Source: an uncultured Eubacteriales bacterium (GTDB taxonomy: Bacteria; Bacillota; Clostridia; Oscillospirales; Acutalibacteraceae). From it: a stretch of 64,000 bases of DNA. How positions within the stretch are numbered: the first letter of the stretch is position 1; the number at the start of each line of letters is the position of its first letter. The notes below the pieces were generated by a model. That model searched no databases and had not been told where the DNA came from. It saw only the letters and a list, made by a program, of their open reading frames with translations. The DNA lies in NCBI GenBank assembly GCA_934728355.1, contig CAKVEA010000005.1, positions 1 to 64,000 of the forward strand. Direction: 5' to 3'. Shown one piece after another: positions 19,233 to 28,321 of this stretch. The position numbers were made by a program, and so were the translations under genes.

Positions 19233-19243
19233 GAATATCAAAT

Positions 19244-19834
19244 ATGAAAATTACATCTTTAAAAGCAGGAAAAAGAGGCAGCATTCTTGTTTATGCAGAT
19301 GGTGAATATATTTTAAGTGTTCCTCGTGAGGTATTTTTAAAAACAAATATTAAAATTGGATATGAAATAACAGATGAGGAAATAGAAACTATTTCCTCTG
19401 AGGTTGAATTTTATAAAGCAAAATCAAGAGCATATAATATTCTTTCTTATAGGTCTCATTCAAAGAAAGAACTTGAAGAAAAAATAAAACGAAAAACAGG
19501 AATTTTAAATCCTGAAAGAGTTGTTTCCAAAATGGAAGAGATAGGTCTTATAGATGACAAAAAATATGCTTTGGAATATGCATCTCATTTATTTAAGAAC
19601 AAATTGTACGGAATTAAAAGAATAGCTTTCGAACTTTCGAAAAAAGGTATAAGTAAGGAAAATATAAATTTTGCAATTGAAAACCTTGATATGAATGAAT
19701 ATGAAAATATTCAGAAAATAGTAAGTAAAAAAAATATGGAAGATGAAAAAGAAAAGAAAAAAACTATTGCTAATCTAATTCGACGTGGTTACTCATGGGA
19801 AAAAATAAATTCGGTTTTAAATAATGATTTTTAG
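19244..19834 (+). CDS. recX: Regulatory protein RecX
   Basis: 196 residues, the usual size. RecX binds and restrains RecA filaments. The three-helix repeat signatures are visible: ARAYNILSYRSHSKKELEEKIKRK, IGLIDDKKYALEYASHLF, YGIKRIAFELSKKGISKENINFAIE, and a C-terminal IANLIRRGYSWEKINSVL. It starts 11 bp after recA and overlaps the annotated ATG of pgsA. Confidence 0.92.
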   Translation: MKITSLKAGKRGSILVYADGEYILSVPREVFLKTNIKIGYEITDEEIETISSEVEFYKAKSRAYNILSYRSHSKKELEEKIKRKTGILNPERVVSKMEEIGLIDDKKYALEYASHLFKNKLYGIKRIAFELSKKGISKENINFAIENLDMNEYENIQKIVSKKNMEDEKEKKKTIANLIRRGYSWEKINSVLNNDF

Positions 19835-20435
19835 AAGGTGGAAAGAGATTAATATATCAAATAAATTAACTGTTTTTAGAATAGCATTGGTACCTTTAAT
19901 TGCTTTTTTGCTTACTTTGGAAAATTTTAATTTTAAGTATCTTATTGCCGGGATTCTTTTTTTACTCGCTTCATATACTGATTATCTCGACGGAAAACTT
20001 GCAAGAAAAAATAATTTAATAACTCCGTTTGGACAAATTATGGATCCTTTAGCGGATAAAATTTTAATTTGTTCTGTTATGGTTTGCTTTGTCTCAGACG
20101 GTCTGATTTCTGCACTGGCAGCAATTTTAATTATATTCCGAGAATTTTTGATTACTTCAATTAGATTCCTAATATTTAAAAGTAACGGAGCGGTTATTCC
20201 TGCAAATATTTTAGGAAAACTAAAAACAATCAGCCAAATGACTTCTATAACAGTTATATTTGCAGTAAAGGCATTATCTGAAATAAGTAGCTGCTTTTGT
20301 GATTTTGTTTCCGATAATTTTATTTATATTTATACTTTAGAAAATATTTTGATTTGGATTTCAGTAGCTTTTTCATGTGTTTCCGGTATAGTTTACATAT
20401 ATTTAAACAGAAAATCCATTTGCACGGATTTATAA
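19824..20435 (+). CDS. pgsA: CDP-diacylglycerol-glycerol-3-phosphate 3-phosphatidyltransferase
   Basis: About 195-203 residues, an integral membrane CDP-alcohol phosphatidyltransferase that makes phosphatidylglycerophosphate. The signature DxxDGxxAR...G...D...D is present as DYLDGKLARKNNLITPFGQIMDPLADK. Four to six membrane segments follow. The ATG at 19824 has no ribosome binding site. AGAAGGTGG at 19833-19841 is instead placed six bases before an ATT at 19848, which would give the N-terminus (M)NISNKLTVFRI seen in other PgsA proteins. An ATT start is therefore possible (see findings). Confidence 0.93.
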   Translation: MIFRRWKEINISNKLTVFRIALVPLIAFLLTLENFNFKYLIAGILFLLASYTDYLDGKLARKNNLITPFGQIMDPLADKILICSVMVCFVSDGLISALAAILIIFREFLITSIRFLIFKSNGAVIPANILGKLKTISQMTSITVIFAVKALSEISSCFCDFVSDNFIYIYTLENILIWISVAFSCVSGIVYIYLNRKSICTDL

Positions 20436-20457
20436 TTTAAGTGAGGGTGTGAAATGT

Positions 20458-21864
20458 ATGATAAAAATTTATAATACATTAAAAAGAAAAAAAGAGGTAT
20501 TTCAGCCGCTACATGAAAATGAAGTTATGATTTATGCTTGCGGGCCGACTGTGTATAATTATATTCATATAGGAAATGCAAGACCTATTTGTACTTTCGA
20601 TGTTTTGCGTAGATTTTTAGAATACATGGGTTATCGGGTGAAATATGTTCAAAATTTTACTGATGTTGATGACAAAATAATAAATAAAGCTAATGAAGAA
20701 AAAGTAAATTTTTTATCTGTATCTGAAAAATATATAAAGGAATATAAAACTGATGCAGAAGGTTTGAATATAAAAGAAGCTACTATTTCTCCTCGAGCAA
20801 CTGAAAATATAACTGAAATAATAAGTGCAGTGAACTCTATGATTCAAAATGGTTTTGCATATTCTACTGAAAATGGGGATGTTTACTTCCAAACCAGAAA
20901 ATTTATGGATTATGGGAAACTTTCGGGTCAAACCGTTGATGATTTGCAATCAGGTGCGAGAGTAAAAGTTGAAGAATGTAAACATGATCCTCTTGATTTT
21001 GCACTTTGGAAATCCGCTAAACCGGGAGAGCCTTATTGGGAAAGTCCGTGGGGAAAAGGTAGACCGGGATGGCATATTGAATGTTCTGTTATGGCTCAAA
21101 AATATCTTGAAAAAACCATAGATATTCATTGCGGAGGGCAAGACCTTATATTCCCTCATCATGAAAATGAAATAGCTCAAAGCGAATGCTTAACTGGTCA
21201 GAAATTTGCTAACTACTGGATGCATAACGGATATATAAATATTGGGAATCAAAAAATGTCTAAATCTCTTAATAATTTTTTTACTGTCAGAGAAATTTCT
21301 GAAAAGTTTGGGTATGAGCCTATAAGATATTTAATGATTTCTTCTCATTACAGAAGTCCTATAAGTTTCAGTGAAGAAATTCTTGTTCAATGCAAATCTT
21401 CTCTTGAAAGGCTTTATAATTTCAGAGAAAATTTGGAATTTGCACTTGAAAAAGGAAATCAAGAAGATAAATCTTCGCAAATTGATTTAACAACCTATAA
21501 AGAAAATTTCATAACTGCAATGAGTGATGATTTAAATACTGCAGATGCAATCAGTGTGTTATTTGAAATGGTTAGAGATGTGAATAAGAAAGTTTTAAGT
21601 TCTATTGATTATTCTAAAAAAGAAATAAATTCAATTATAAATCTTTTTGATGAATTAACTGGTGTTTTAGGTATTCTATATAGTAAAAATTTTGAAAAAA
21701 ATGATAAGCATGACACTTTTATGATAGAATCTCTTATTAAAAAAAGAGAAGAAGCTCGTAAAGAAAAAAATTGGGCTCTTGCAGATGAAATTCGAAATAA
21801 ACTTGATTCCTTGGGGGTAATACTTGAAGACACTGCTCAGGGAACTAAATTTACTTTTAAGTAA
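20458..21864 (+). CDS. cysS: Cysteinyl-tRNA synthetase
   Basis: 468 residues, class I synthetase. YACGPTVYNYIHIGNARP contains the zinc cysteine and the HIGH-like HIGN motif. KMSKSLNNF is the KMSKS loop. GGQDLIFPHHENEIAQSE carries further zinc and substrate ligands, and WKSAKPGEPYWESPWGKGRPGWHIECSVM is intact. I chose ATG 20458, eight bases after GTGAGGGTG; an in-frame GTG at 20449 overlaps that site. Confidence 0.97.
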   Translation: MIKIYNTLKRKKEVFQPLHENEVMIYACGPTVYNYIHIGNARPICTFDVLRRFLEYMGYRVKYVQNFTDVDDKIINKANEEKVNFLSVSEKYIKEYKTDAEGLNIKEATISPRATENITEIISAVNSMIQNGFAYSTENGDVYFQTRKFMDYGKLSGQTVDDLQSGARVKVEECKHDPLDFALWKSAKPGEPYWESPWGKGRPGWHIECSVMAQKYLEKTIDIHCGGQDLIFPHHENEIAQSECLTGQKFANYWMHNGYINIGNQKMSKSLNNFFTVREISEKFGYEPIRYLMISSHYRSPISFSEEILVQCKSSLERLYNFRENLEFALEKGNQEDKSSQIDLTTYKENFITAMSDDLNTADAISVLFEMVRDVNKKVLSSIDYSKKEINSIINLFDELTGVLGILYSKNFEKNDKHDTFMIESLIKKREEARKEKNWALADEIRNKLDSLGVILEDTAQGTKFTFK

Positions 21865-21898
21865 GGGAGGTTGAAAACAGCATAATTCTTATTATGCT
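21863..21898 (+). promoter_or_regulatory. Distant ribosome binding site and hairpin before potA
   Basis: AAGGGAGG lies at 21863-21870, but the potA ATG is 36 bases further on. Between them is a perfect 8-bp hairpin, AGCATAAT-TCTT-ATTATGCT (21879-21898). The hairpin could shorten the distance to the ATG or act as a translational control element. No nearer Shine-Dalgarno site is visible. Confidence 0.4.
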
Positions 21899-21906
21899 TT
21901 GATAAT

Positions 21907-23043
21907 ATGAATTCATCACTAATAACACTTGAAAAAATTAATGTTTCCTTTGATGGAGAAGTTATTTTAAAAGATTTTAATTTAAGTATAAAAGAAGGGG
22001 AATTTGTAACTCTTCTAGGACCTTCCGGATGTGGTAAAACTACAACTTTGAGGATTATTGCGGGATTTTTAACTCCTGACAGCGGAAATGTTTTTTTTAA
22101 AGATAAAAATATAAATAAGGTACCTGCTCATAAAAGAGAAGTAAACACTATATTTCAAAAATATGCTTTATTTCCGCATTTAAATGTTTATGAAAATGTT
22201 GCTTTTGGTCTTAGAATCCAAAAAAAATCCGAAGCCGAAATAAGAGAAAAAGTCAAAGAAATGCTTAAAATGGTAAATTTAGAATCTTATATAAATAGAG
22301 ATGTTAATTTACTTTCGGGTGGTCAACAACAAAGAGTAGCAATAGCACGAGCTCTTGCAAATGAGCCAAAAGTATTGCTACTTGATGAGCCTTTGGGCGC
22401 TCTTGATTTAAAACTAAGAAAAGATATGCAAGCAGAGCTTAAAAGTATTCATCAAAAAACAGGTATAACTTTTATTTTGGTTACTCATGACCAAGAAGAA
22501 GCACTTTCGATGTCCGACAGGGTAGTTGTCATGAACAAGGGTGCGATTCAACAGATAGGCTCACCGAAAGATATATATAATGAGCCTAAAAATGCTTTTG
22601 TTGCCGACTTTATAGGTGAAAGTAATATAGTTCCCGGAATTATGATAGATGATTACAAGGTTAGATTTTCAGGTAAAGAATTTAAATGTCTTGACAAAGG
22701 CTTTGAAAAAATGAGTTCTGTTGATGCAGTAATAAGACCGGAAGATATTAAAGTTGTCAGCCCTGAAAAAGGAGATATTTCAGGAGTAGTTACTTCTGTT
22801 ACTTTTAAAGGAGTCCATAACGAAATAATAGTTGATGTTGATGGCTTTAAATGGATGATTCAAACAACCGAGAGCCAAGAAACAAACGATAAAATAGGTT
22901 TGGTTATAGACCCTGATGATATTCATATTATGAAAACTTCCGAGTATTCTTCTCAAGTAGGAGATTACAGTGCATTCAGTGATGAATTTTACCAAGAACA
23001 GCATCCTTTAGAATTAAATAGTGAAAAGGAGGATGAAGATTGA
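21907..23043 (+). CDS. potA: Spermidine/putrescine ABC transporter ATPase
   Basis: 378 residues. LLGPSGCGKTTTLR is Walker A, LSGGQQQRVAIARALANEPKVLLLDEPLGALD is the ABC signature with Walker B, and LVTHDQEEALSMSDR is the H-loop region. The C-terminal TOBE domain (VIRPEDIKVV...) is typical of PotA. The last about 25 residues form an acidic tail. The TGA stop overlaps the TTG start of potB. Together with potBCD it imports polyamines. Confidence 0.95.
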   Translation: MNSSLITLEKINVSFDGEVILKDFNLSIKEGEFVTLLGPSGCGKTTTLRIIAGFLTPDSGNVFFKDKNINKVPAHKREVNTIFQKYALFPHLNVYENVAFGLRIQKKSEAEIREKVKEMLKMVNLESYINRDVNLLSGGQQQRVAIARALANEPKVLLLDEPLGALDLKLRKDMQAELKSIHQKTGITFILVTHDQEEALSMSDRVVVMNKGAIQQIGSPKDIYNEPKNAFVADFIGESNIVPGIMIDDYKVRFSGKEFKCLDKGFEKMSSVDAVIRPEDIKVVSPEKGDISGVVTSVTFKGVHNEIIVDVDGFKWMIQTTESQETNDKIGLVIDPDDIHIMKTSEYSSQVGDYSAFSDEFYQEQHPLELNSEKEDED

Positions 23044-23855
23044 AAGCAAAATGGTGTTTATTTCCTTATCTTTTATGGATGGGCATATTCGTTTTAGTAC
23101 CTATGATGCTTATACTTGTTTTTTCTCTTACTGATTCTTCAGGTAATTTTACATTTCAAAATATAATTGAATCGGGAAAATATTCTGATGTTTTTTTTAG
23201 ATCTATATGGCTGGGTGCCTTTTCGACTTTTATATGCTTTTTAATAGGATATCCTGCGGCATATTTTATATCAAAAATTCCGGGAAATCACCAGGGAATT
23301 TTTATAATGCTTTTAATGATACCTATGTGGACAAGTTTTCTTCTGAGAACTTATGCTTGGATGACTTTGCTTGAGTATAATGGTCTTATAAATAAATTTA
23401 TTTCCTTTTTCGGTATGTCTAAACTTCAAATGATAAACACTCCCGGAGCGGTTATGCTTGGAATGGTATACAACTTTTTACCTTATATGATTCTCCCGAT
23501 TTATACTATACTTTCAAAAATAGATAAAAAAATAATAGAAGCTGCTCAAGATTTAGGTGCAAATAAATTTAAAGTATTTACTAAAATAATTTTTCCTTTA
23601 AGTATACCTGGAATTATTTCAGGATTTACAATGGTTTTTGTTCCATCTGTAAGCACATTTATAATATCTAAAATGCTTGGCGGAGGATCAATACTTGTAA
23701 TAGGAGATTTAATAGAGATGCAATTTTTAGGAAACAGTTACAATCCTCATTTAGGGTCTTGTATTTCCCTTATTTTAATGGTAATAATCATGCTTTGCAT
23801 GGGAATTATGAATTCCGTTTACAGTTTAAGTGAAGATGAAAAAACTTATTTGTAG
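23040..23855 (+). CDS. potB: Spermidine/putrescine ABC transporter permease PotB
   Basis: 271 residues with six membrane segments. The EAA loop that contacts PotA is visible as EAAQDLGANKFKVFTKIIFPLSIPGI. TTG start, overlapping the end of potA by four bases with AAGGAGG inside potA. Membrane-spanning half of the polyamine importer. Confidence 0.93.
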   Translation: MKAKWCLFPYLLWMGIFVLVPMMLILVFSLTDSSGNFTFQNIIESGKYSDVFFRSIWLGAFSTFICFLIGYPAAYFISKIPGNHQGIFIMLLMIPMWTSFLLRTYAWMTLLEYNGLINKFISFFGMSKLQMINTPGAVMLGMVYNFLPYMILPIYTILSKIDKKIIEAAQDLGANKFKVFTKIIFPLSIPGIISGFTMVFVPSVSTFIISKMLGGGSILVIGDLIEMQFLGNSYNPHLGSCISLILMVIIMLCMGIMNSVYSLSEDEKTYL

Positions 23856-23870
23856 ATTGGGGTGAAGCAT

Positions 23871-24683
23871 TTGAAAATATTTAGTAGAATATACATATTT
23901 TTAATATTTTTGTTTTTATATGCACCAATTTTTGTTTTCATGATTTTTTCTTTTAATAACTCAAAAAGCAGAGTATTATGGTCAGGGTTTACATTTAAAT
24001 GGTATTTTAAACTTTTTGAAAATCAAGAAATTTTGAGTGCATTTTACAACACTATAATTATAGCTGCAATTGCTTCTTTTATAGCAACAATTTTAGGATT
24101 GATTGCTTCTGTGGGAATAGTCAAAAGTAAAAAAATTATAAGGAAAACTGTGATGAGTTTGACAAATATTCCTCTTATAAATCCCGAAATAGTAACTGGC
24201 ATATCATTTATGATTATGTTCGTATTTCTTTATAATAATTTAGGTATATTTAAACCAGGCATTCTTACACTTATTTTTGCTCATACGACTTTTTGTTTGC
24301 CTTATACGATTTTATCTATAATGCCAAAATTAAGGCAGATGGATAACAGTATTTATGAAGCGGCTCAAGATTTAGGATGTAATCCTGTTGAAGCTTTCTT
24401 CAAAGTTGTTCTTCCTCAGATAGTTCCTGGAATAGTTACTGGGTTTATAATGTCGTTTACTATGTCTATAGATGATTTTGTTATAAGTTATTTTACAGGT
24501 GGCACTACTCAAACTTTGCCAATTACTATTTACTCAATGACAAGGAAAATAGTAAGCCCTGAAATAAATGCCCTTTCAAGCATGTTGTTTTTACTTGTTT
24601 TCTGTTTACTTATAATAATAAATTTGAGAAAAGATAAGGAAAACTCTTCTTTAAAATCAATAAAATATAATTTAGGAGAATAA
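23871..24683 (+). CDS. potC: Spermidine/putrescine ABC transporter permease PotC
   Basis: 270 residues, six membrane segments, EAA loop YEAAQDLGCNPVEAFFKVVLPQIVPGI. I chose TTG at 23871 since TTGGGGTGA lies five to six bases before it; an in-frame GTG at 23862 overlaps that site. It forms the transmembrane channel with PotB. Confidence 0.93.
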   Translation: MKIFSRIYIFLIFLFLYAPIFVFMIFSFNNSKSRVLWSGFTFKWYFKLFENQEILSAFYNTIIIAAIASFIATILGLIASVGIVKSKKIIRKTVMSLTNIPLINPEIVTGISFMIMFVFLYNNLGIFKPGILTLIFAHTTFCLPYTILSIMPKLRQMDNSIYEAAQDLGCNPVEAFFKVVLPQIVPGIVTGFIMSFTMSIDDFVISYFTGGTTQTLPITIYSMTRKIVSPEINALSSMLFLLVFCLLIIINLRKDKENSSLKSIKYNLGE

Positions 24684-24684
24684 A

Positions 24685-25869
24685 TTGTCTGTGAAAAAAT
24701 ATATTTTAACTTTGCTGTCTATTTTAGTTGTAATCAATCTTATTGTGATACTGTGCTTTAAAAAGAATAATAAAGAAGAAAGCATCAATGTTTATAGCTG
24801 GGGTGAATTTATCTCCGGTGGTGCAGATGGTCTTATAGATGTAAATAAAAAATTTACGGAAGAAACAGGTATTAAAGTTAACTACAAGACATTTCAGAAT
24901 AATGAAGAGCTTTTTGCTAAACTTTCAAGTGGAGGATCTGATTACGATGTAATAATTCCTTCCGATTATATGGTTTCGAAACTTATTGAACATAATATGC
25001 TTGAAAAAATAGATTTTTCAAATATTCCTAATTTTAATCTTATAGATCAAAATTTTAAAAATCTCGATTTTGATCCTAAAAATGAATACTCTATTCCATA
25101 CATGTGGGGAATGGTAGGAATATTTTACGACAAAAATGAAGTCCCTGAAGAAGAAGCTTCTTCTTGGGACGTTCTTTGGAATGAGAAGTATAAAAATAAG
25201 ATTTTAATGTTCGATAATGCAAGAGACAGCTTTGCAATTTCACTTTTAAGACTGGGTTACAGTGTTAATACTTGCGACCCCGAAAAGCTAAATCAAGCTG
25301 CAAAGGAACTTTTAAAACAAAAACCACTTGTACAAGCTTACGTAATGGATCAAATTTTTAATAAAATGGAAAATCATGAAGCAGTTCTTGCCCCATATTA
25401 TGCGGGTGATGCTGCAAATATTATAAAAAATAATCCAAGCATAGGATTTATAATTCCAAAAAGCGGAAGTAACCGATTTGTTGACTCACTTTGTATTCCA
25501 AAAAATTCTGCACACAAATTTCAAGCGGAAAAATATATAAATTTTATGTGTAGAAGTGATATAGCGCTTGCAAATGTCAAACAAACAGGTTATTCAACTC
25601 CTCAAAAAGAAACTTTTAATATGCTTGATGAAGAAACAAGAAATAATAAGATATTTTACCCTGACAAAGAAATAATAGAGAAATCCCAAATATTTGTAAA
25701 TTTACCCGATGAAGTAAATAAACAAATGGATAAGCTTTGGGTAGAGGTAAAAGCAGGTGGAGCTTCGAGTAATCCTTGGTCGCTATTTGCTATACTTTTT
25801 GGACTTTTTATAGTGTACGTACTAATTAGAATTATAAAATCAAAAAGAAAAAATACAATTAAAAACTAA
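24685..25869 (+). CDS. potD: Spermidine/putrescine-binding protein PotD, membrane-anchored at both ends
   Basis: 394 residues. An N-terminal hydrophobic segment (about 5-24) is followed by INVYSWGEFISGG, the usual start of a mature PotD, and by substrate-site segments such as YDVIIPSDYMVSKL and PYMWGMVGIFYD. Unlike typical PotD it ends with a second hydrophobic segment (NPWSLFAILFGLFIVYVLIRII) and a basic tail. The cysteine at the end of the first segment (VILC) is a poor lipobox. TTG start with TTTAGGAGAA upstream. Its last 11 bases overlap the convergent phosphatase gene. Confidence 0.92.
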   Translation: MSVKKYILTLLSILVVINLIVILCFKKNNKEESINVYSWGEFISGGADGLIDVNKKFTEETGIKVNYKTFQNNEELFAKLSSGGSDYDVIIPSDYMVSKLIEHNMLEKIDFSNIPNFNLIDQNFKNLDFDPKNEYSIPYMWGMVGIFYDKNEVPEEEASSWDVLWNEKYKNKILMFDNARDSFAISLLRLGYSVNTCDPEKLNQAAKELLKQKPLVQAYVMDQIFNKMENHEAVLAPYYAGDAANIIKNNPSIGFIIPKSGSNRFVDSLCIPKNSAHKFQAEKYINFMCRSDIALANVKQTGYSTPQKETFNMLDEETRNNKIFYPDKEIIEKSQIFVNLPDEVNKQMDKLWVEVKAGGASSNPWSLFAILFGLFIVYVLIRIIKSKRKNTIKN

Positions 25870-28132
25870 AAGTTTTTCTAGTGTTACCGCTCATCTTTCC
25901 TAGACGATCGGTACTTTTTCTATAATCAACTTTAAGACCTCTATACCCAGTATTTATTTGAGCTATTGTTTCTGAATCTGTTGCTTCAAAGACCTCACGT
26001 AATTGAAGTTTTTCTTCATCCGAAAGTTTACCATATGGTTTAGGAGGTTCACCACCATTTGCTTCCATTGTTAAGATTAAATTGTTAATTTCTGCAGAAA
26101 ATGCCCCTGTTCTGTCTTTACCACTTTTACAGTTAAATGAAATTGTATATCCTATTAAAAACATTAATGCTGCTAAGCGAGTTTGTATTGCCGAAGGATT
26201 ATCTTTACTTCCTCTACCATTTGTTGATGCCCAAATATAAAGTATTTGATTTGAAAGATTTACAACTTTTTTCTTATTTAAATAATTTTTTTCCTTGGAA
26301 TCTTTTAAGAATTTTCCTACTTCTCCTCCAAATTCAAATCCTTTAAAATCAAATTTTTGAATTTTTTCTATTTCTTTGCCCTTTGAAAATTTTTCTTTTA
26401 ATTTTTTCATTATATTTTGGCCAAATAACTTGTTAAAAGCTTCTGTATTCATGCTTTTGGAACTTCTGGTTAAGTTTCCGTCCAATGCATAATATTGAGC
26501 ATTCATTCCGAAATTGACTAAAATAGGTTGCTTAAGTTTTAATTTTATTTTTTTGTGAGAATTATCTTTGTCTTTTATTTCTATCTCGAAAATTTTACCG
26601 GCGAGATTATTGAAAGCATCTTTTTGAAGTTCGCCGAGTTTACCATCTCCTATAATAGAATCTGTTATTAGTTGAACATTTCCCATTTTTACTTCAAAAA
26701 TATCTTTTTCACTGCTGTTTTGAAGTTTTTCAAGACCGTATTGATCAAGTGCAGCTGCTAAAATTATTTCTTTCACGGCACTTTCTTTTCCACGTGTGTT
26801 TCCGTGACGAAGACCTTTGAATAAAGTTTTACCTGAATCTGTTTTGACTTCAGTCTTCCAAAGATTCATTGCATGCTCTGTATTTCTGTTATTTGAAGAA
26901 ATACCTTGACCTTTTTCTAGATTTGTATAAATTCCTAATTCAGAGGCAGGAGTAGAACTTATTGTAGCATTCATATTTTTCCCGTTTTTTCCTTTAATTT
27001 TTATACTTTTTTCAATTTTTTTCCAAGACTTGCTGTCATAGTTTAGAGCTTTGATTTGACAGTTTTTGTAGGTTAAATCTCTACTTACATTTCTGGATTT
27101 AAGAATATTCATTATTTTTTCTTTACTTGATTCGAATTCTTCGTTTTTTAAAACACTTTGAATTGCATTCAATATTTCTTTTTCGGAAGTATTCACTAAG
27201 TTAGTTTTTGAGTCTTTAAATTCTTTTTTTATTTTATTTTTTGCACTTTTTGATTTATAAACTTTAATTATTTTCTCAAGAATTTTATCTGAATCCAATT
27301 GAGAATTTTCAAAAATAGATTTTGATTTTGCTTCATTGATTTCTTTTTTTACTGTCGAAATCATATCCGATATTTTTTCATTATGATAGCTTTCGTTTGT
27401 AATTTTTGGATCATTTTTTGATACTATCTCTCTGTAAGGAGAAAGTATATTTGGCGAAATTTTTTTAAAACCATTGCTTTCTAAAATTTTATTTGCATTA
27501 TTTATTATATTTTCATGAATATCCAGAAAAATTTTAAAGCTGTCTACACTAAAAGAATTAGATCTTCTTTGTTGCTCAATTTCTTTAAATTTTTTTCGAC
27601 TTTCTAAAGCATCAGATTTTCTTCGATGTTTAATTTCTTTAAGTTTTTCTTCATCTTCTAAGGTATTTAATTTTTCTTTGTATTTGGTTTCACGGATATT
27701 ATTTTCTAAATCAAGATTTTTATTTGATAATTTTTGTGACTTGGAATTTTTATAAGTAAATAAAACTTTTGATATTTTTTTCAAATCTTCTTTAAATTCA
27801 TATAGACAAGATTTTTCTTTAAGTTTGTTTATGGTTTTAATTAATAAAATATAATCTTTATGAATTTTTTCAGTTTCTGATTCAGGTGAAAATATCAATT
27901 TATACATAAATTTCAAAATTTTTTTCGAATTTGACGTAGTGGGGATTTTTTTCTTGAGAATCTCTTTTTTGAATGTGTTTACATTATAGTTTTTTTTCGT
28001 AAGTTCAGAAAATATTTTTATAATATTCTTTTCGATTTCTTCAAGTGACCCATTTTCATTTTTATAGGATTTTTCAATTGCTTTTTTTGCATTATATTCA
28101 AATTGAAGAAATAATTTTTTCTTATCCTCCAT
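25859..28132 (-). CDS. SopB/IpgD-like inositol phosphate phosphatase, effector-like
   Basis: 757 residues. The C-terminal half has the dual-specificity phosphatase loop NCKSGKDRTGAFSAEI (CX5R, Cys about residue 668). CKSGKDRTG is the active-site motif of the type III effectors SopB/SigD and IpgD, which act on host phosphoinositides. Other segments resembling that family are ASELGIYTN, LFKGLRHGNTRG and, after the loop, INTGYRGLKV. The first about 330 residues are very Lys/Glu/Ser-rich and helical, without signal peptide or membrane segment. GGGTGTGA precedes the ATG. No type III secretion genes are present, so delivery, if any, is unknown. The phosphatase call is firm on the motif; a host target is inference. 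Confidence 0.75.
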   Translation of the reverse strand: MEDKKKLFLQFEYNAKKAIEKSYKNENGSLEEIEKNIIKIFSELTKKNYNVNTFKKEILKKKIPTTSNSKKILKFMYKLIFSPESETEKIHKDYILLIKTINKLKEKSCLYEFKEDLKKISKVLFTYKNSKSQKLSNKNLDLENNIRETKYKEKLNTLEDEEKLKEIKHRRKSDALESRKKFKEIEQQRRSNSFSVDSFKIFLDIHENIINNANKILESNGFKKISPNILSPYREIVSKNDPKITNESYHNEKISDMISTVKKEINEAKSKSIFENSQLDSDKILEKIIKVYKSKSAKNKIKKEFKDSKTNLVNTSEKEILNAIQSVLKNEEFESSKEKIMNILKSRNVSRDLTYKNCQIKALNYDSKSWKKIEKSIKIKGKNGKNMNATISSTPASELGIYTNLEKGQGISSNNRNTEHAMNLWKTEVKTDSGKTLFKGLRHGNTRGKESAVKEIILAAALDQYGLEKLQNSSEKDIFEVKMGNVQLITDSIIGDGKLGELQKDAFNNLAGKIFEIEIKDKDNSHKKIKLKLKQPILVNFGMNAQYYALDGNLTRSSKSMNTEAFNKLFGQNIMKKLKEKFSKGKEIEKIQKFDFKGFEFGGEVGKFLKDSKEKNYLNKKKVVNLSNQILYIWASTNGRGSKDNPSAIQTRLAALMFLIGYTISFNCKSGKDRTGAFSAEINNLILTMEANGGEPPKPYGKLSDEEKLQLREVFEATDSETIAQINTGYRGLKVDYRKSTDRLGKMSGNTRKTFSF

Positions 28133-28235
28133 AAATTCACACCCAATCTATAATTTAATATGCATCTTGTTTAAAAATACCACATTTTGAATGAAAAGTA
28201 CATGATTTTATTGAATTTTAATTTTTATTTTATAG

Positions 28236-28264
28236 TTGAAATTTTTTAATTGAAGCTGTATAAT
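28236..28264 (+). promoter_or_regulatory. Promoter of thrS
   Basis: TTGAAA (28236-28241), 17 nt, TATAAT (28259-28264). The leader to the ATG at 28322 is short. It has a small GCTAA-TACG-TTAGC hairpin (28273-28286) but no T-box sequence or terminator, so tRNA-dependent control of thrS is not visible. Confidence 0.8.
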
Positions 28265-28321
28265 TAATTTTGAGCTAATACGTTAGCAAAATTCAGTTAT
28301 TTTGGAAAGGGTTGATATTTT

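Noticed and set aside
28133..28321. T-box upstream of thrS
   Set aside because: The leader after the promoter is under 60 bases and lacks a T-box sequence or terminator.
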